This document shows, piece after piece, positions 25,401-38,300 of a DNA stretch of 64,000 bases. The stretch is from Morinoia aosen. Its lineage: Eukaryota > Arthropoda > Malacostraca > Amphipoda > Talitridae. Position 1 is the first letter of the stretch; the number at the start of each line of letters is the position of its first letter. A program made the translations under genes and the position numbers. The stretch lies in assembly GCA_030386875.1 (NCBI GenBank), contig CM059560.1:44372757-44436756 (forward strand), given 5' to 3'. The notes beneath the pieces are model-generated. The model saw only the letters and a list, made by a program, of their open reading frames with translations. It made no database searches and was not told the origin of the DNA.

Positions 25401-25760
25401 AGAGATACCTTCTGTACTCCTTTGTACGCTGTAGAGATACCTCGTGTACTCCTTTGTACGTTCTAGAGATATTTCCTGTACTCCTTTGTGCGCTGTAGAG
25501 ATACCTTCTGTACTCCTTTGTGCGCTGTAGAGATACCTTCTGTACTCCTTTGTGCGCTGTAGAGATACCTTCTGTACTCCTTTGTGCGCTGTGAAGATAC
25601 CTTCTGTACTCCTTTGTGCGCTGTAGAGATACCTTCTGTACTCCTTTGTGCGCTGTAGAGATACCTTCTGTACTCCTTTGTGCGCTGTAGAGATACCTTC
25701 TGTACTCCTTTGTGCGCTGTAGAGATACCTTCTGTACTCCTTTGTGCGCTGTAGAGATAC
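22460..25760 (+). repeat. About 3.3-kb tandem duplication D, copy 1
   Basis: This block matches the following one at offset 3520 to about 23.35 kb and at offset 3360 from about 23.67 kb. Shared rare variants include AGATGTTTCC at 22684, TTCGCTGTAGATATACC at 22961, GTAGGGATACC at 23671, TTTTTACGCTG at 23694, ATTCCCTG near 24190, CGCTAAAG at 24500, TGTAATCC at 25126 and CTGTGAAG near 25590. Between B monomers 23337 and 23785 there are 14 monomers with an extra B at 23561. The second copy has nine monomers and no B there. Confidence 0.88.
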
Positions 25761-25979
25761 CTTCTGTACTCCTTTGTGCGCTGTAGAGATACCTCGTGTA
25801 CTCCTTTGTACGCTGTAGAGATACCTTCTGTACTCCTTTGTACGCTGTAGAGATACCTCGTGTACTCCTTTGTGCGCTGTAGAGATACCTTCTGTACTCC
25901 TTTGTACGCTGTAGAGATACCTCGTGTACTCCTTTGTACGTTTTAGAGATCTTTCCTGTACTCCTTTGTGCGCTGTAGA

Positions 25980-28900
25980 GATACCTTCTGTACTCCTTTG
26001 TGCGCTGTAGAGATACCTTCTGTACTCCTTTGTGCGCTGTAGAGATACCTTCTGTACTCCTTTGTGCGCTGTAGAGATACCTTCTGTACTCCTTTGTGCG
26101 CTGTAGAGATACCTTCTGTACTCCTTTGTGCGCTGTAGAGATACCTTCTGTACTCCTTTGTGCGCTGTAGAGATACCTCGTGTACTCCTTTGTACGTTCT
26201 AGAGATGTTTCCTGTACTCCTTTGTGCGCTGTAGAGATACCTTCTGTACTCCTTTGTGCGCTGTAGAGATACCTTCTGTACTCCTTTGAGCGCTGTAGAG
26301 ATACCTCGTGTACTCCTTTGTACGTTCTAGAGATATTTCCTGTACTCCTTTGTGCGCTGTAGAGATACCTTCTGTACTCCTTTGTGCGCTGTAGAGATAC
26401 CTTCTGTACTCCTTTGTACGCTGTAGAGATACCTCGTGTACTACTTTGTACGTTCTAGAGATATTTCCTGTACTCCTTTGTTCGCTGTAGATATACCTTC
26501 TGTACTCCTTTGTGCGCTGTAGAGATACCTTCTGTACTCCTTTGTGCGCTGTAGAGATACCTTCTGTACTCCTTTGTGCGCTGTAGAGATACCTTCTGTA
26601 CTCCTTTGTACGTTCTAGAGATATTTCCTGTACTCCTTTGTGCGCTGTAGAGATACCTTCTGTACTCCTTTGTACGCTGTAGAGATACCTCGTGTACTCC
26701 TTTGTACGTTCTAGAGATATTTCCTGTACTCCTTTGTGCGCTGTAGAGATACCTTCTGTACTCCTTTGTGCGCTGTAGAGATACCTTCTGTACTCCTTTG
26801 TGCGCTGTAGAGATACCTTCTGTACTCCTTTGTACGCTGTAGAGATACCTCGTGTACTCCTTTGTACGTTCTAGAGATATTTCCTGTACTCCTTTGTGCG
26901 CTGTAGAGATACCTTCTGTACTCCTTTGTGCGCTGTAGAGATACCTTCTGTACTCCTTTGTGCGCTGTAGAGATACCTTCTGTACTCCTTTGTGCGCTGT
27001 AGAGATACCTTCTGTACTCCTTTGTGCGCTGTAGGGATACCTTCTGTACTCCTTTTTACGCTGTAGAGATACCTTCTGTACTCCTTTGTGCGCTGTAGAG
27101 ATACCTTCTGTACTCCTTTGTACGCTGTAGAGATACCTCGTGTACTCCTTTGTACGTTCTAGAGATATTTCCTGTACTCCATTGTGCGCTGTAGAGATAC
27201 CTTCTGTACTCCTTTGTGCGCTGTAGAGATACCTTCTGTACTCCTTTGTGCGCTGTAGAGATACCTTCTGTACTCCTTTGAACGCTGTAGAGATACCTTC
27301 TGTACTCCTTTGTGCGCTGTAGAGATACCTTCTGTACTCCTTTGTACGCTGTAGAGATACCTCGTGTACTCCTTTGTACGTTCTAGAGATATTTCCTGTA
27401 CTTCTTTGTGCGCTGTAGAGATACCTTCTGTACTTCTTTGTGCGCTGTAGAGATACCTTCTGTACTCCTTTGTGCGCTGTAGAGATACTTTCTGTACTCC
27501 TTTGTGCGCTGTAGAGATACCTTCTGTACTCCTTTATACGTTCTAGAGATATTCCCTGTACTCCTTTGTGCGCTGTAGAGATACCTTCTGTACTCCTTTG
27601 TACGCTGTAGAGATACCTCGTGTACTCCTTTGTACGTTCTAGAGATATTTCCTGTACTCCTTTGTGCGCTGTAGAGATACCTTCTGTACTCCTTTGTGCG
27701 CTCTAGAGATACCTTCTGTACTCCTTTGTGCGCTGTAGAGATACCTTCTGTACTCCTTTGTACGCTGTAGAGATACCTCGTGTACTCCTTTGTACGTTCT
27801 AGAGATATTTCCTGTACTCCTTTGTGCGCTGTAGAGATACCTTCTGTACTCCTTTGTGCGCTAAAGAGATACCTTCTGTACTCCTTTGTGCGCTGTAGAG
27901 ATACCTTCTGTACTTCTTTGTACGCTGTAGAGATACCTTCTGTACTCCTTTGTGCGCTGTAGAGACACCTTCTGTACTCCTTTGTACGCTGAAGAGATAC
28001 CTCGTGTACTCCTTTGTATGTTCTAGAGATATTTCCTGTACTCCTTTGTGCGCTGTAGAGATACCTTCTGTACTCCTTTGTGCGCTGTAGAGATACCTTC
28101 TGTACTCCTTTGTGCGCTGTAGAGATACCTTCTGTACTCCTTTGTACGCTGTAGAGATACCTTCTGTACTCCTTTGTGCGCTGTAGAGATACCTTCTATA
28201 CTTCTTTGTACGCTGTAGAGATACCTCGTGTACTCCTTTGTACGTTCTAGAGATATTTCCTGTACTCCTTTGTGCGCTGTAGAGATACCTTCTGTACTCC
28301 TTTGTGCGCTGTAGAGATACCTTCTGTACTCCTTTGTGCGCTGTAGAGATACCTTCTGTACTCCTTTGTACGCTGTAGAGATACCTTCTGTACTCCTTTG
28401 TGCGCTGTAGAGATACCTTCTGTACTCTTTTGTACGCTGTAGAGATACCTCGTGTACTCCTTTGTACGTTCTAGAGATATTTCCTGTAATCCTTTGTGCG
28501 CTGTAGAGATACCTTCTGTACTCCTTTGTGCGCTGTAGAGATACCTTCTGTACTCCTTTGTGCGCTGTAGAGATACCTTCTGTATTCCTTTGTGCGCTGT
28601 AGAGATACCTTCTGTACTCCTTTGTGCGCTGTAGAGATACCTTCTGTACTCCTTTGTGCGCTGTAGAGATACCTCGTGTACTCCTTTGTACGCTGTAGAG
28701 ATACCTTCTGTACTCCTTTGTACGCTGTAGAGATACCTCGTGTACTCCTTTGTGCGCTGTAGAGATACCTTCTGTACTCCTTTGTACGCTGTAGAGATAC
28801 CTCGTGTACTCCTTTGTACGTTCTAGAGATATTTCCTGTACTCCTTTGTGCGCTGTAGAGATACCTTCTGTACTCCTTTGTGCGCTGTAGAGATACCTTC

Positions 28901-29120
28901 TGTACTCCTTTGTGCGCTGTAGAGATACCTTCTGTACTCCTTTGTGCGCTGTGAAGATACCTTCTGTACTCCTTTGTGCGCTGTAGAGATACCTTCTGTA
29001 CTCCTTTGTGCGCTGTAGAGATACCTTCTGTACTCCTTTGTGCGCTGTAGAGATACCTTCTGTACTCCTTTGTGCGCTGTAGAGATACCTTCTGTACTCC
29101 TTTGTGCGCTGTAGAGATAC
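25980..29120 (+). repeat. About 3.3-kb tandem duplication D, copy 2
   Basis: Second copy of block D, shorter by five monomers (160 bp) between B monomers 26857 and 27145. The same rare variants recur at 26204, 26481, 27031, 27550, 27860, 28486 and 28951. It ends near 29.12 kb, where copy 1 (near 25.76 kb) continues with different monomers. About 220 bp of other satellite (25.76-25.98 kb) lies between the copies, including a B variant with TTTTAGAGATCTTTCC. Confidence 0.87.
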
Positions 29121-31300
29121 CTCGTGTACTCCTTTGTACGCTGTAGAGATACCTTCTGTACTCCTTTGTGCGCTGTAGAGATACCTTCTGTACTCCTTTG
29201 TGCGCTGTAGGGATACCTTCTGTACTCCTTTGTGCGCTGTAGAGATAACTCGTGTACTCCTTTGTACGTTCTAGAGATATTTCCTGTACTCCTTTGTGCG
29301 CTGTAGAGATACCTTCTGTACTCCTTTGTGCGCTGTAGAGATACCTTCTGTACTCCTTTGTGCGCTGTAGAGATACCTTTTGTACTCCTTCGTGCGCTGT
29401 AGAGATACCTTTTGTACTCCTTTGTGCGCTGTAGAGATACCTTCTGTACTCCTTTGTACGCTGTAGAGATACCTCGTGTACTCCTTTGTACGTTCTAGAG
29501 ATATTTCCTGTACTCCTTTGTGCGCTGTAGAGATACCTTCTGTACTCCTTTGTGCGCTGTAGAGATACCTTCTGTACTCCTTTGTGCGCTGTAGAGATAC
29601 CTTCTGTACTCCTTTGTGCGCTGTAAAGATACCTCGTGTACTCCTTTGTACGCTGTAGAGATACCTTCTGTACTCCTTTGTGCGCTGTAGAGATACCTTC
29701 TGTACTCCTTTGTGCGCTGTAGAGATACCTCGTGCACTCCTTTGTGCGCTGTAGAGATACCTTCTGTACTCCTTTGTGCGCTGTAGAGATACCTTCTGTA
29801 CCTTTTTGTACGCTGTAGAGATACCTCCCGTACTCCTTTGTACGTTCTAGAGATATTTCCTGTACTCCTTTGTGCGCTGTAGAGATACCTTCTGTTTTCC
29901 TTTGTGCGCTGTAGAGATACCTTCTGTACTCCTTTGTGCGCTGTAGAGATACCTTCTGTACTCCTTTGTGCGCTGTAGAGTTACCTTCTGTACTCCTTTG
30001 TACGCTGTAGAGATACCTCGTGTACTCCTTTGTACGTTCTAGAGATATTTCCTGTTCTCCTTTGTGCGCTCTAGAGATACCTTCTGTACTCCTTTGTGCG
30101 CTGTAGAGATACCTTCTGTACTCCTTTGTGCGCTGTAGAGATACCTTCTGTACTCCTTTGTGCGCTGTAGAGATACCTTCTGTACTCCTTTGTTCGCTGT
30201 AGAGATACCTTCTGTACTCCTTTGTGCGCTGTAGAGATACCTTCTGTACTCCTTTGTGCGCTGTAGAGATACCTCGTGGTCTCCTTTGTACGCTGTAGAG
30301 ATACCTTCTGTACTCCATTGTGCGCTGTAGCGATACCTTCTGTACTCCTTTGTGCGCTGTAGAGATACCTTCTGTACTCCTTTGTGCGCTGTAGAGATAC
30401 CTTCTGTACTCCTTTGTACGCTGTAGAGATACCTTCTGTACTCCTTTGTGCGCTGTAGAGATACCTTCTGTACTCCTTTGTACGCTGTAGAGATACCTCG
30501 TGTACTCCTTTGTACGTTCTAGAGATATTTCCTGTACTTCTTTGTGCGCTGTAGAGATACCTTCTGTACTCCTTTGAGCGCTGTAGAGATACCTTCTGTA
30601 CTCCTTTGTGCGCTGTAGAGATACCTTCTGTACTCCTTTGTGCGCTGTAGAGATACCTTCTGTACTCCTTTGTACGCTGTAGAGATACCTTCTGTACTCC
30701 TTTGTGCGCTGTAGAGATACCTTCTGTACTCCTTTGTACGCTGTAGAGATACCTCGTGTACTCCTTTGTACGTTCTAGAGATATTTCCTGAACTCCTTTG
30801 TGCGCTGTAGAGATACCATCTGTACTCGTTTGTGCGCTGTAGAGATACCTTCTGTACACCTTTGTGCGCTGTAGCGATACCTTCTGTACTCCTTTGTACG
30901 CTGTAGAGATACCTTCTGTACTCCTTTGTGCGCTGTAGAGATACCTTCTGTACTCCTTTGTGCGCTGTAGAGATACCTTCTGTACTCCTTTGTACGCTGT
31001 AGAGATACCTTCTGTACTCCTTTGTACGTTCTAGAGATATTTCCTGTACTCCTTTGTGCGCTGTAGAGATACCTTCTGTACAACTTTGTGCGCTGTAGAG
31101 ATACCTTCTGTACTCCTTTGTGCGCTGTAGAGATACCTTCTGTACTCCTTTGTACGCTGTAGAGATACCTTCTGTACTCCTTTGTGCGCTTTAGAGATAC
31201 CTTCTGTACTCCTTTGTACGCTGTAGAGATACCTTCTGTACTCCTTTGTACGCTGTAGAGATACCTCGTGTACTCCTTTGTACGTTCTAGAGATATTTCC
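28100..31300 (+). repeat. X-end to Y-start segment, matching 46.1-49.3 kb
   Basis: This stretch matches the one 18012 bp downstream at a constant offset. Shared markers are TACTCTTTTG at 28423 and 46435, CTGTGAAG at 28951 and 46963, CTCGTGCACTCC near 29731 and 47743, CCTTTTTGTACG near 29802 and 47814, and TCCTGTTCTCC with CGCTCTAGAG near 30055 and 48067. The offset is 563 monomers minus 4 bp, exactly the two 2-bp deletions between the copies. It shows that X-type DNA leads into Y-type DNA at more than one place in the array. Confidence 0.8.
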
Positions 31301-33187
31301 TGTACTCCTTTGTGCGCTGTAGAGATACCTTCTGTACTCCTTTGAGCGCTGTAGAGATACCTTCTGTACTCCTTTGTGCGCTGTAGAGATACCTTCTGTA
31401 CTCCTTTGTACGCTGTAGAGATACCTTCTGTACTCCTTTGTGCGCTGTAGAGATACCTTCTGTACTCCTTTGTACGCTGTAGAGATACCTTCTGTACTCC
31501 TTTGTACGCTGTAGAGATACCTCGTGTACTCCTTTGTACGTTCTAGAGATATTTTCTGTACTCCTTTGTGCGCTGTAGAGATACCTTCTGTACTCCTTTG
31601 TGCGCTGTAGAGATACCTTCTGTACTCCTTTGTGCGCTGTAGAGATACCTTCTGTACTCCTTTGTACGCTGTAGAGATACCTTCTGTACTCCTTTGTGCG
31701 CTGTAGAGATACCTTCCGTACTCCTTTGTACGCTGTAGAGATACCTCGTGTACTCCTTTGTACGTTCTAGAGATATTTCCTGTACTTCTGTGTGCGCTGT
31801 AGAGATACCTTCTGTACTCCTTTGTGCGCTGTAGAGATACCTTCTGTACTCCTTTGTGCGCTGTAGAGATACCTTCTGTACTCCTTTGTGCGCTGTAGAG
31901 ATACCTTCTGTACTCCTTTGTGCGCTGTAGAGATACCTTCTGTACTCCTTTGTGCGCTGTAGAGATACCTCGTGTACTCCTTTGTACGCTGTAGAGATAC
32001 CTTCTGTACTCCTTTGTACGCTGCAGAGATACCTCGTGTACTCCTTTGTGCGCTGTAGAGATACCTTCTGTACTCCTTTGTGCGCTGTAGAGATACCTCG
32101 TGTACTCCTTTGTACGTTTTAGAGATATTTCCTGTACTCCTTTGTGCGCTGTAGAGATACCTTCTGTACTCCTTTGTGCGCTGTAGAGATACCTTCTGTA
32201 CTCCTTTGTGCGCTGTAGAGATACCTTTTGTACTCCTTTGTGCGCTGTAGAGATACCTTCTGTACTCCTTTGTGCGCTGTAGAGATACCTTCTGTACTCC
32301 TTTGTGCGCTGTAGAGATACCTTCTGTACTCCTTTGTGCGCTGTAGAGATACCTTCTGTACTCCTTTGTGCACTGTAGAGATACCTTCTGTACTCCTTTG
32401 TGCGCTGTAGAGATACCTTCTGTACTCCTTTGTGCGCTGTAGAGAGACCTCGTGTACTCCTTTGTACGCTGTAGAGATACCTTCTGTACTCCTTTGTGCG
32501 CTGTAGAGATACCTTCTGTACTCCTTTGTACGCTGTAGAGATACCTTCTGTACTCCTTTGTACGCTGTAGAGATACCTCATGTACTCCTTTGTACGTTCT
32601 AGAGATATTTCCTGTACTCCTTTGTGCGCTGTAGAGATACCTTCTGTACTCCTTTGTGCGCTGTAGAGATACCTTCTGTACTCCTTTGTGCGCTGTAGAG
32701 ATACCTTCTGTACTCCTTTGTGCGCTGTAGAGATACCTTCTGTACTCCTTTGTGCGCTGTAGAGATACCTCGTGTACTCCTTTGAACGCTGTATAGATAC
32801 CTTCTGTACTCCTTTGTACGCTGAAGAGATACCTCGTGTACGCCTTTGTGCGCTGTAGAGATACCTTCTGTACTCCTTTGTACGCTGTAGAGATACCTCG
32901 TGTACTCCTTTGTGCGCTGTAGAGATACCTTCTGTACTCCTTTGTACGCTGTAGAGATACCTCGTGTACTCCTTTGTACGTTCTAGAGATATTTCCTGTA
33001 CTCCTTTGTGCGCTGTAGAGATACCTTCTGTACTCCTTTGTGCGCTGTAGAGATACCTTCTGTACTCCTTTGTGCGCTGTAGAGATACCTTCTGTACTCC
33101 TTTGTGCGCTGTAGAGATACCTTCTGTACTCCTTTGTGCGCTGTAGAGATACCTTCTGTACTCCTTTGTGCGCTGTAGAGATACCAT
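31031..33187 (-). other. 718-codon open frame in the satellite, probably not a gene
   Basis: This is the longest open frame on the minus strand. It encodes a 32-residue repeat with the recurring pieces YRRYLYSAQRSTEG, ISTAHKGVQ and KVSLQRTKE, the three-frame reading of one 32-bp monomer. B monomers inside it read as STGNISRTYKGV or QEISLERTKEY; the third reading, YRKYL followed by a stop, ends the frame. The ATG comes from one point change (ACCATCTG on plus) and is not a conserved start. There is no signal peptide, known domain or codon structure independent of the satellite. The chance that a random 32-bp monomer is stop-free in three frames is roughly one in five, so openness alone is weak evidence. 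I infer it is non-coding. Confidence 0.6.
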
Positions 33188-33320
33188 CTGTACTCCTTTG
33201 TGCGCTTTAGAGACACCTTCTGTACTCCTTTGTGCGCTGTAGAGATACCTTCTGTACTACTTTGTGCGCTGTAGAGATACCTCGTGTACTCCTTTGTACG
33301 TTCTAGAGATATTTCCTGTT
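31800..33320 (+). repeat. Internal Y duplication, copy 1 (63-monomer offset)
   Basis: This piece recurs 2016 bp (63 monomers) later. Markers are TACGTTTTAG near 32115 and 34131, TTGTGCACTG near 32369 and 34385, AGAGAGACCTCG near 32443 and 34459, ACCTCATG near 32575 and 34591, and CTGTATAGATACC near 32788 and 34804. A third copy lies 5280 bp (165 monomers) after the first. Confidence 0.82.
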
Positions 33321-33815
33321 CTCCTTTGTGCGCTCTAGAGATACCTTCTGTACTCCTTTGTGCGCTGTAGAGATACCTTCTGTACTCCTTTGTGCGCTGT
33401 AGAGATACCTTCTGTACTCCTTTGTGCGCTGTAGAGATACCTTCTGTACTCCTTTGTTCGCTGTAGAGATACCTTCTGTACTCCTTTGTGCGCTGTAGAG
33501 ATACCTTCTGTACTCCTTTGTGCGCTGTAGAGATACCTCGTGGTCTCCTTTGTACGCTGTAGAGATACCTTCTGTACTCCATTGTGCGCTGTAGAGATAC
33601 CTTCTGTACTCCTTTGTGCGCTGTAGAGATACCTTCTGTACTCCTTTGTGCGCTGTAGAGATACCTTCTGTACTCCTTTGTACGCTGTAGAGATACCTTC
33701 TGTACTCCTTTGTGCGCTGTAGAGATACCTTCTGTACTCCTTTGTACGCTGTAGAGATACCTCGTGTACTCCTTTGTACGTTCTAGAGATATTTCCTGTA
33801 CTTCTTTGTGCGCTG

Positions 33816-35336
33816 TAGAGATACCTTCTGTACTCCTTTGTGCGCTGTAGAGATACCTTCTGTACTCCTTTGTGCGCTGTAGAGATACCTTCTGTACTCC
33901 TTTGTGCGCTGTAGAGATACCTTCTGTACTCCTTTGTGCGCTGTAGAGATACCTTCTGTACTCCTTTGTGCGCTGTAGAGATACCTCGTGTACTCCTTTG
34001 TACGCTGTAGAGATACCTTCTGTACTCCTTTGTACGCTGCAGAGATACCTCGTGTACTCCTTTGTGCGCTGTAGAGATACCTTCTGTACTCCTTTGTGCG
34101 CTGTAGAGATACCTCGTGTACTCCTTTGTACGTTTTAGAGATATTTCCTGTACTCCTTTGTGCGCTGTAGAGATACCTTCTGTACTCCTTTGTGCGCTGT
34201 AGAGATACCTTCTGTACTCCTTTGTGCGCTGTAGAGATACCTTTTGTACTCCTTTGTGCGCTGTAGAGATACCTTCTGTACTCCTTTGTGCGCTGTAGAG
34301 ATACCTTCTGTACTCCTTTGTGCGCTGTAGAGATACCTTCTGTACTCCTTTGTGCGCTGTAGAGATACCTTCTGTACTCCTTTGTGCACTGTAGAGATAC
34401 CTTCTGTACTCCTTTGTGCGCTGTAGAGATACCTTCTGTACTCCTTTGTGCGCTGTAGAGAGACCTCGTGTACTCCTTTGTACGCTGTAGAGATACCTTC
34501 TGTACTCCTTTGTGCGCTGTAGAGATACCTTCTGTACTCCTTTGTACGCTGTAGAGATACCTTCTGTACTCCTTTGTACGCTGTAGAGATACCTCATGTA
34601 CTCCTTTGTACGTTCTAGAGATATTTCCTGTACTCCTTTGTGCGCTGTAGAGATACCTTCTGTACTCCTTTGTGCGCTGTAGAGATACCTTCTGTACTCC
34701 TTTGTGCGCTGTAGAGATACCTTCTGTACTCCTTTGTGCGCTGTAGAGATACCTTCTGTACTCCTTTGTGCGCTGTAGAGATACCTCGTGTACTCCTTTG
34801 AACGCTGTATAGATACCTTCTGTACTCCTTTGTACGCTGAAGAGATACCTCGTGTACGCCTTTGTGCGCTGTAGAGATACCTTCTGTACTCCTTTGTACG
34901 CTGTAGAGATACCTCGTGTACTCCTTTGTGCGCTGTAGAGATACCTTCTGTACTCCTTTGTACGCTGTAGAGATACCTCGTGTACTCCTTTGTACGTTCT
35001 AGAGATATTTCCTGTACTCCTTTGTGCGCTGTAGAGATACCTTCTGTACTCCTTTGTGCGCTGTAGAGATACCTTCTGTACTCCTTTGTGCGCTGTAGAG
35101 ATACCTTCTGTACTCCTTTGTGCGCTGTAGAGATACCTTCTGTACTCCTTTGTGCGCTGTAGAGATACCTTCTGTACTCCTTTGTGCGCTGTAGAGATAC
35201 CATCTGTACTCCTTTGTGCGCTTTAGAGACACCTTCTGTACTCCTTTGTGCGCTGTAGAGATACCTTCTGTACTACTTTGTGCGCTGTAGAGATACCTCG
35301 TGTACTCCTTTGTACGTTCTAGAGATATTTCCTGTT
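33816..35336 (+). repeat. Internal Y duplication, copy 2
   Basis: Second copy of the piece at 31.8-33.3 kb, with the same series of rare variants at an offset of 2016 bp. It ends at a B followed by CTGTTATCC (35331), where the other copies read CTGTTCTCC. Confidence 0.82.
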
Positions 35337-38300
35337 ATCCTTTGTGCGCTCTAGAGATACCTTCTGTACTCCTTTGTGCGCTGTAGAGATACCTTCTGTA
35401 CTCCTTTGTGCGCTGTAGAGATACCTTCTGTACTCCTTTGTGCGCTGTAGAGATACCTTCTGTACTCCTTTGTTCGCTGTAGAGATACCTTCTGTACTCC
35501 TTTGTGCGCTGTAGAGATACCTTCTGTACTCCTTTGTGCGCTGTAGAGATACCTCGTGGTCTCCTTTGTACGCTGTAGAGATACCTTCTGTACTCCATTG
35601 TGCGCTGTAGAGATACCTTCTGTACTCCTTTGTGCGCTGTAGAGATACCTTCTGTACTCCTTTGTGCGCTGTAGAGATACCTTCTGTACTCCTTTGTACG
35701 CTGTAGAGATACCTTCTGTACTCATTTGTGCGCTGTAGAGATACCTTCTGTACTCCTTTGTACGCTGTAGAGATACCTCGTGTACTCCTTTGTACGTTCT
35801 AGAGATATTTCCTGTACTTCTTTGTGCGCTGTAGAGATACCTTCTGTACTCCTTTGAGCGCTGTAGAGATACCTTCTGTACTCCTTTGTGCGCTGTAGAG
35901 ATACCTTCTGTACTCCTTTGTGCGCTGTAGAGATACCTTCTGTACTCCTTTGTACGCTGTAGAGATACCTTCTGTACTCCTTTGTGCGCTGTAGAGATAC
36001 CTTCTGTACTCCTTTGTACGCTGTAGAGATACCTCGTGTACTCCTTTGTACGTTCTAGAGATATTTCCTGAACTCCTTTGTGCGCTGTAGAGATACCATC
36101 TGTACTCGTTTGTGCGCTGTAGAGATACCTTCTGTACACCTTTGTGCGCTGTAGCGATACCTTCTGTACTCCTTTGTACGCTGTAGAGATACCTTCTGTA
36201 CTCCTTTGTGCGCTGTAGAGATACCTTCTGTACTCCTTTGTGCGCTGTAGAGATACCTTCTGTACTCCTTTGTACGCTGTAGAGATACCTCGTATACTCC
36301 TTTGTACGTTCTAGAGATATTTCCTGTACTCCTTTGTGCGCTGTAGAGATACCTTCTGTACAACTTTGTGCGCTGTAGAGATACCTTCTGTACTCCTTTG
36401 TGCGCTGTAGAGATACCTTCTGTACTCCTTTGTACGCTGTAGAGATACCTTCTGTACTCCTTTGTGCGCTTTAGAGATACCTTCTGTACTCCTTTGTACG
36501 CTGTAGAGATACCTTCTGTACTCCTTTGTACGCTGTAGAGATACCTCGTGTACTCCTTTGTACGTTCTAGAGATATTTCCTGTACTCCTTTGTGCGCTGT
36601 AGAGATACCTTCTGTACTCCTTTGAGCGCTGTAGAGATACCTTCTGTACTCCTTTGTGCGCTGTAGAGATACCTTCTGTACTCCTTTGTACGCTGTAGAG
36701 ATACCTTCTGTACTCCTTTGTGCGCTGTAGAGATACCTTCTGTACTCCTTTGTACGCTGTAGAGATACCTTCTGTACTCCTTTGTACGCTGTAGAGATAC
36801 CTCGTGTACTCCTTTGTACGTTCTAGAGATATTTTCTGTACTCCTTTGTGCGCTGTAGAGATACCTTCTGTACTCCTTTGTGCGCTGTAGAGATACCTTC
36901 TGTACTCCTTTGTGCGCTGTAGAGATACCTTCTGTACTCCTTTGTACGCTGTAGAGATACCTTCTGTACTCCTTTGTGCGCTGTAGAGATACCTTCCGTA
37001 CTCCTTTGTACGCTGTAGAGATACCTCGTGTACTCCTTTGTACGTTCTAGAGATATTTCCTGTACTTCTGTGTGCGCTGTAGAGATACCTTCTGTACTCC
37101 TTTGTGCGCTGTAGAGATACCTTCTGTACTCCTTTGTGCGCTGTAGAGATACCTTCTGTACTCCTTTGTGCGCTGTAGAGATACCTTCTGTACTCCTTTG
37201 TGCGCTGTAGAGATACCTTCTGTACTCCTTTGTGCGCTGTAGAGATACCTCGTGTACTCCTTTGTACGCTGTAGAGATACCTTCTGTACTCCTTTGTACG
37301 CTGCAGAGATACCTCGTGTACTCCTTTATGCGCTGTAGAGATACCTTCTGTACTCCTTTGTGCGCTGTAGAGATACCTCGTGTACTCCTTTGTACGTTTT
37401 AGAGATATTTCCTGTACTCCTTTGTGCGCTGTAGAGATACCTTCTGTACTCCTTTGTGCGCTGTAGAGATACCTTCTGTACTCCTTTGTGCGCTGTAGAG
37501 ATACCTTTTGTACTCCTTTGTGCGCTGTAGAGATACCTTCTGTACTCCTTTGTGCGCTGTAGAGATACCTTCTGTACTCCTTTGTGCGCTGTAGAGATAC
37601 CTTCTGTACTCATTTGTGCGCTGTAGAGATACCTTCTGTACTCCTTTGTGCACTGTAGAGATACCTTCTGTACTCCTTTGTGCGCTGTAGAGATACCTTC
37701 TGTACTCCTTTGTGCGCTGTAGAGAGACCTCGTGTACTCCTTTGTACGCTGTAGAGATACCTTCTGTACTCCTTTGTGCGCTGTAGAGATACCTTCTGTA
37801 CTCCTTTGTACGCTGTAGAGATACCTTCTGTACTCCTTTGTACGCTGTAGAGATACCTCATGTACTCCTTTGTACGTTCTAGAGATATTTCCTGTACTCC
37901 TTTGTGCGCTGTAGAGATACCTTCTGTACTCCTTTGTGCGCTGTAGAGATACCTTCTGTACTCCTTTGTGCGCTGTAGAGATACCTTCTGTACTCCTTTG
38001 TGCGCTGTAGAGATACCTTCTGTACTCCTTTGTGCGCTGTAGAGATACCTCGTGTACTCCTTTGAACGCTGTATAGATACCTTCTGTACTCCTTTGTACG
38101 CTGAAGAGATACCTCGTGTACGCCTTTGTGCGCTGTAGAGATACCTTCTGTACTCCTTTGTACGCTGTAGAGATACCTCGTGTACTCCTTTGTGCGCTGT
38201 GGAGATACCTTCTGTACTCCTTTGTACGCTGTAGAGATACCTCGTGTACTCCTTTGTACGTTCTAGAGATATTTCCTGTACTCCTTTGTGCGCTGTAGAG

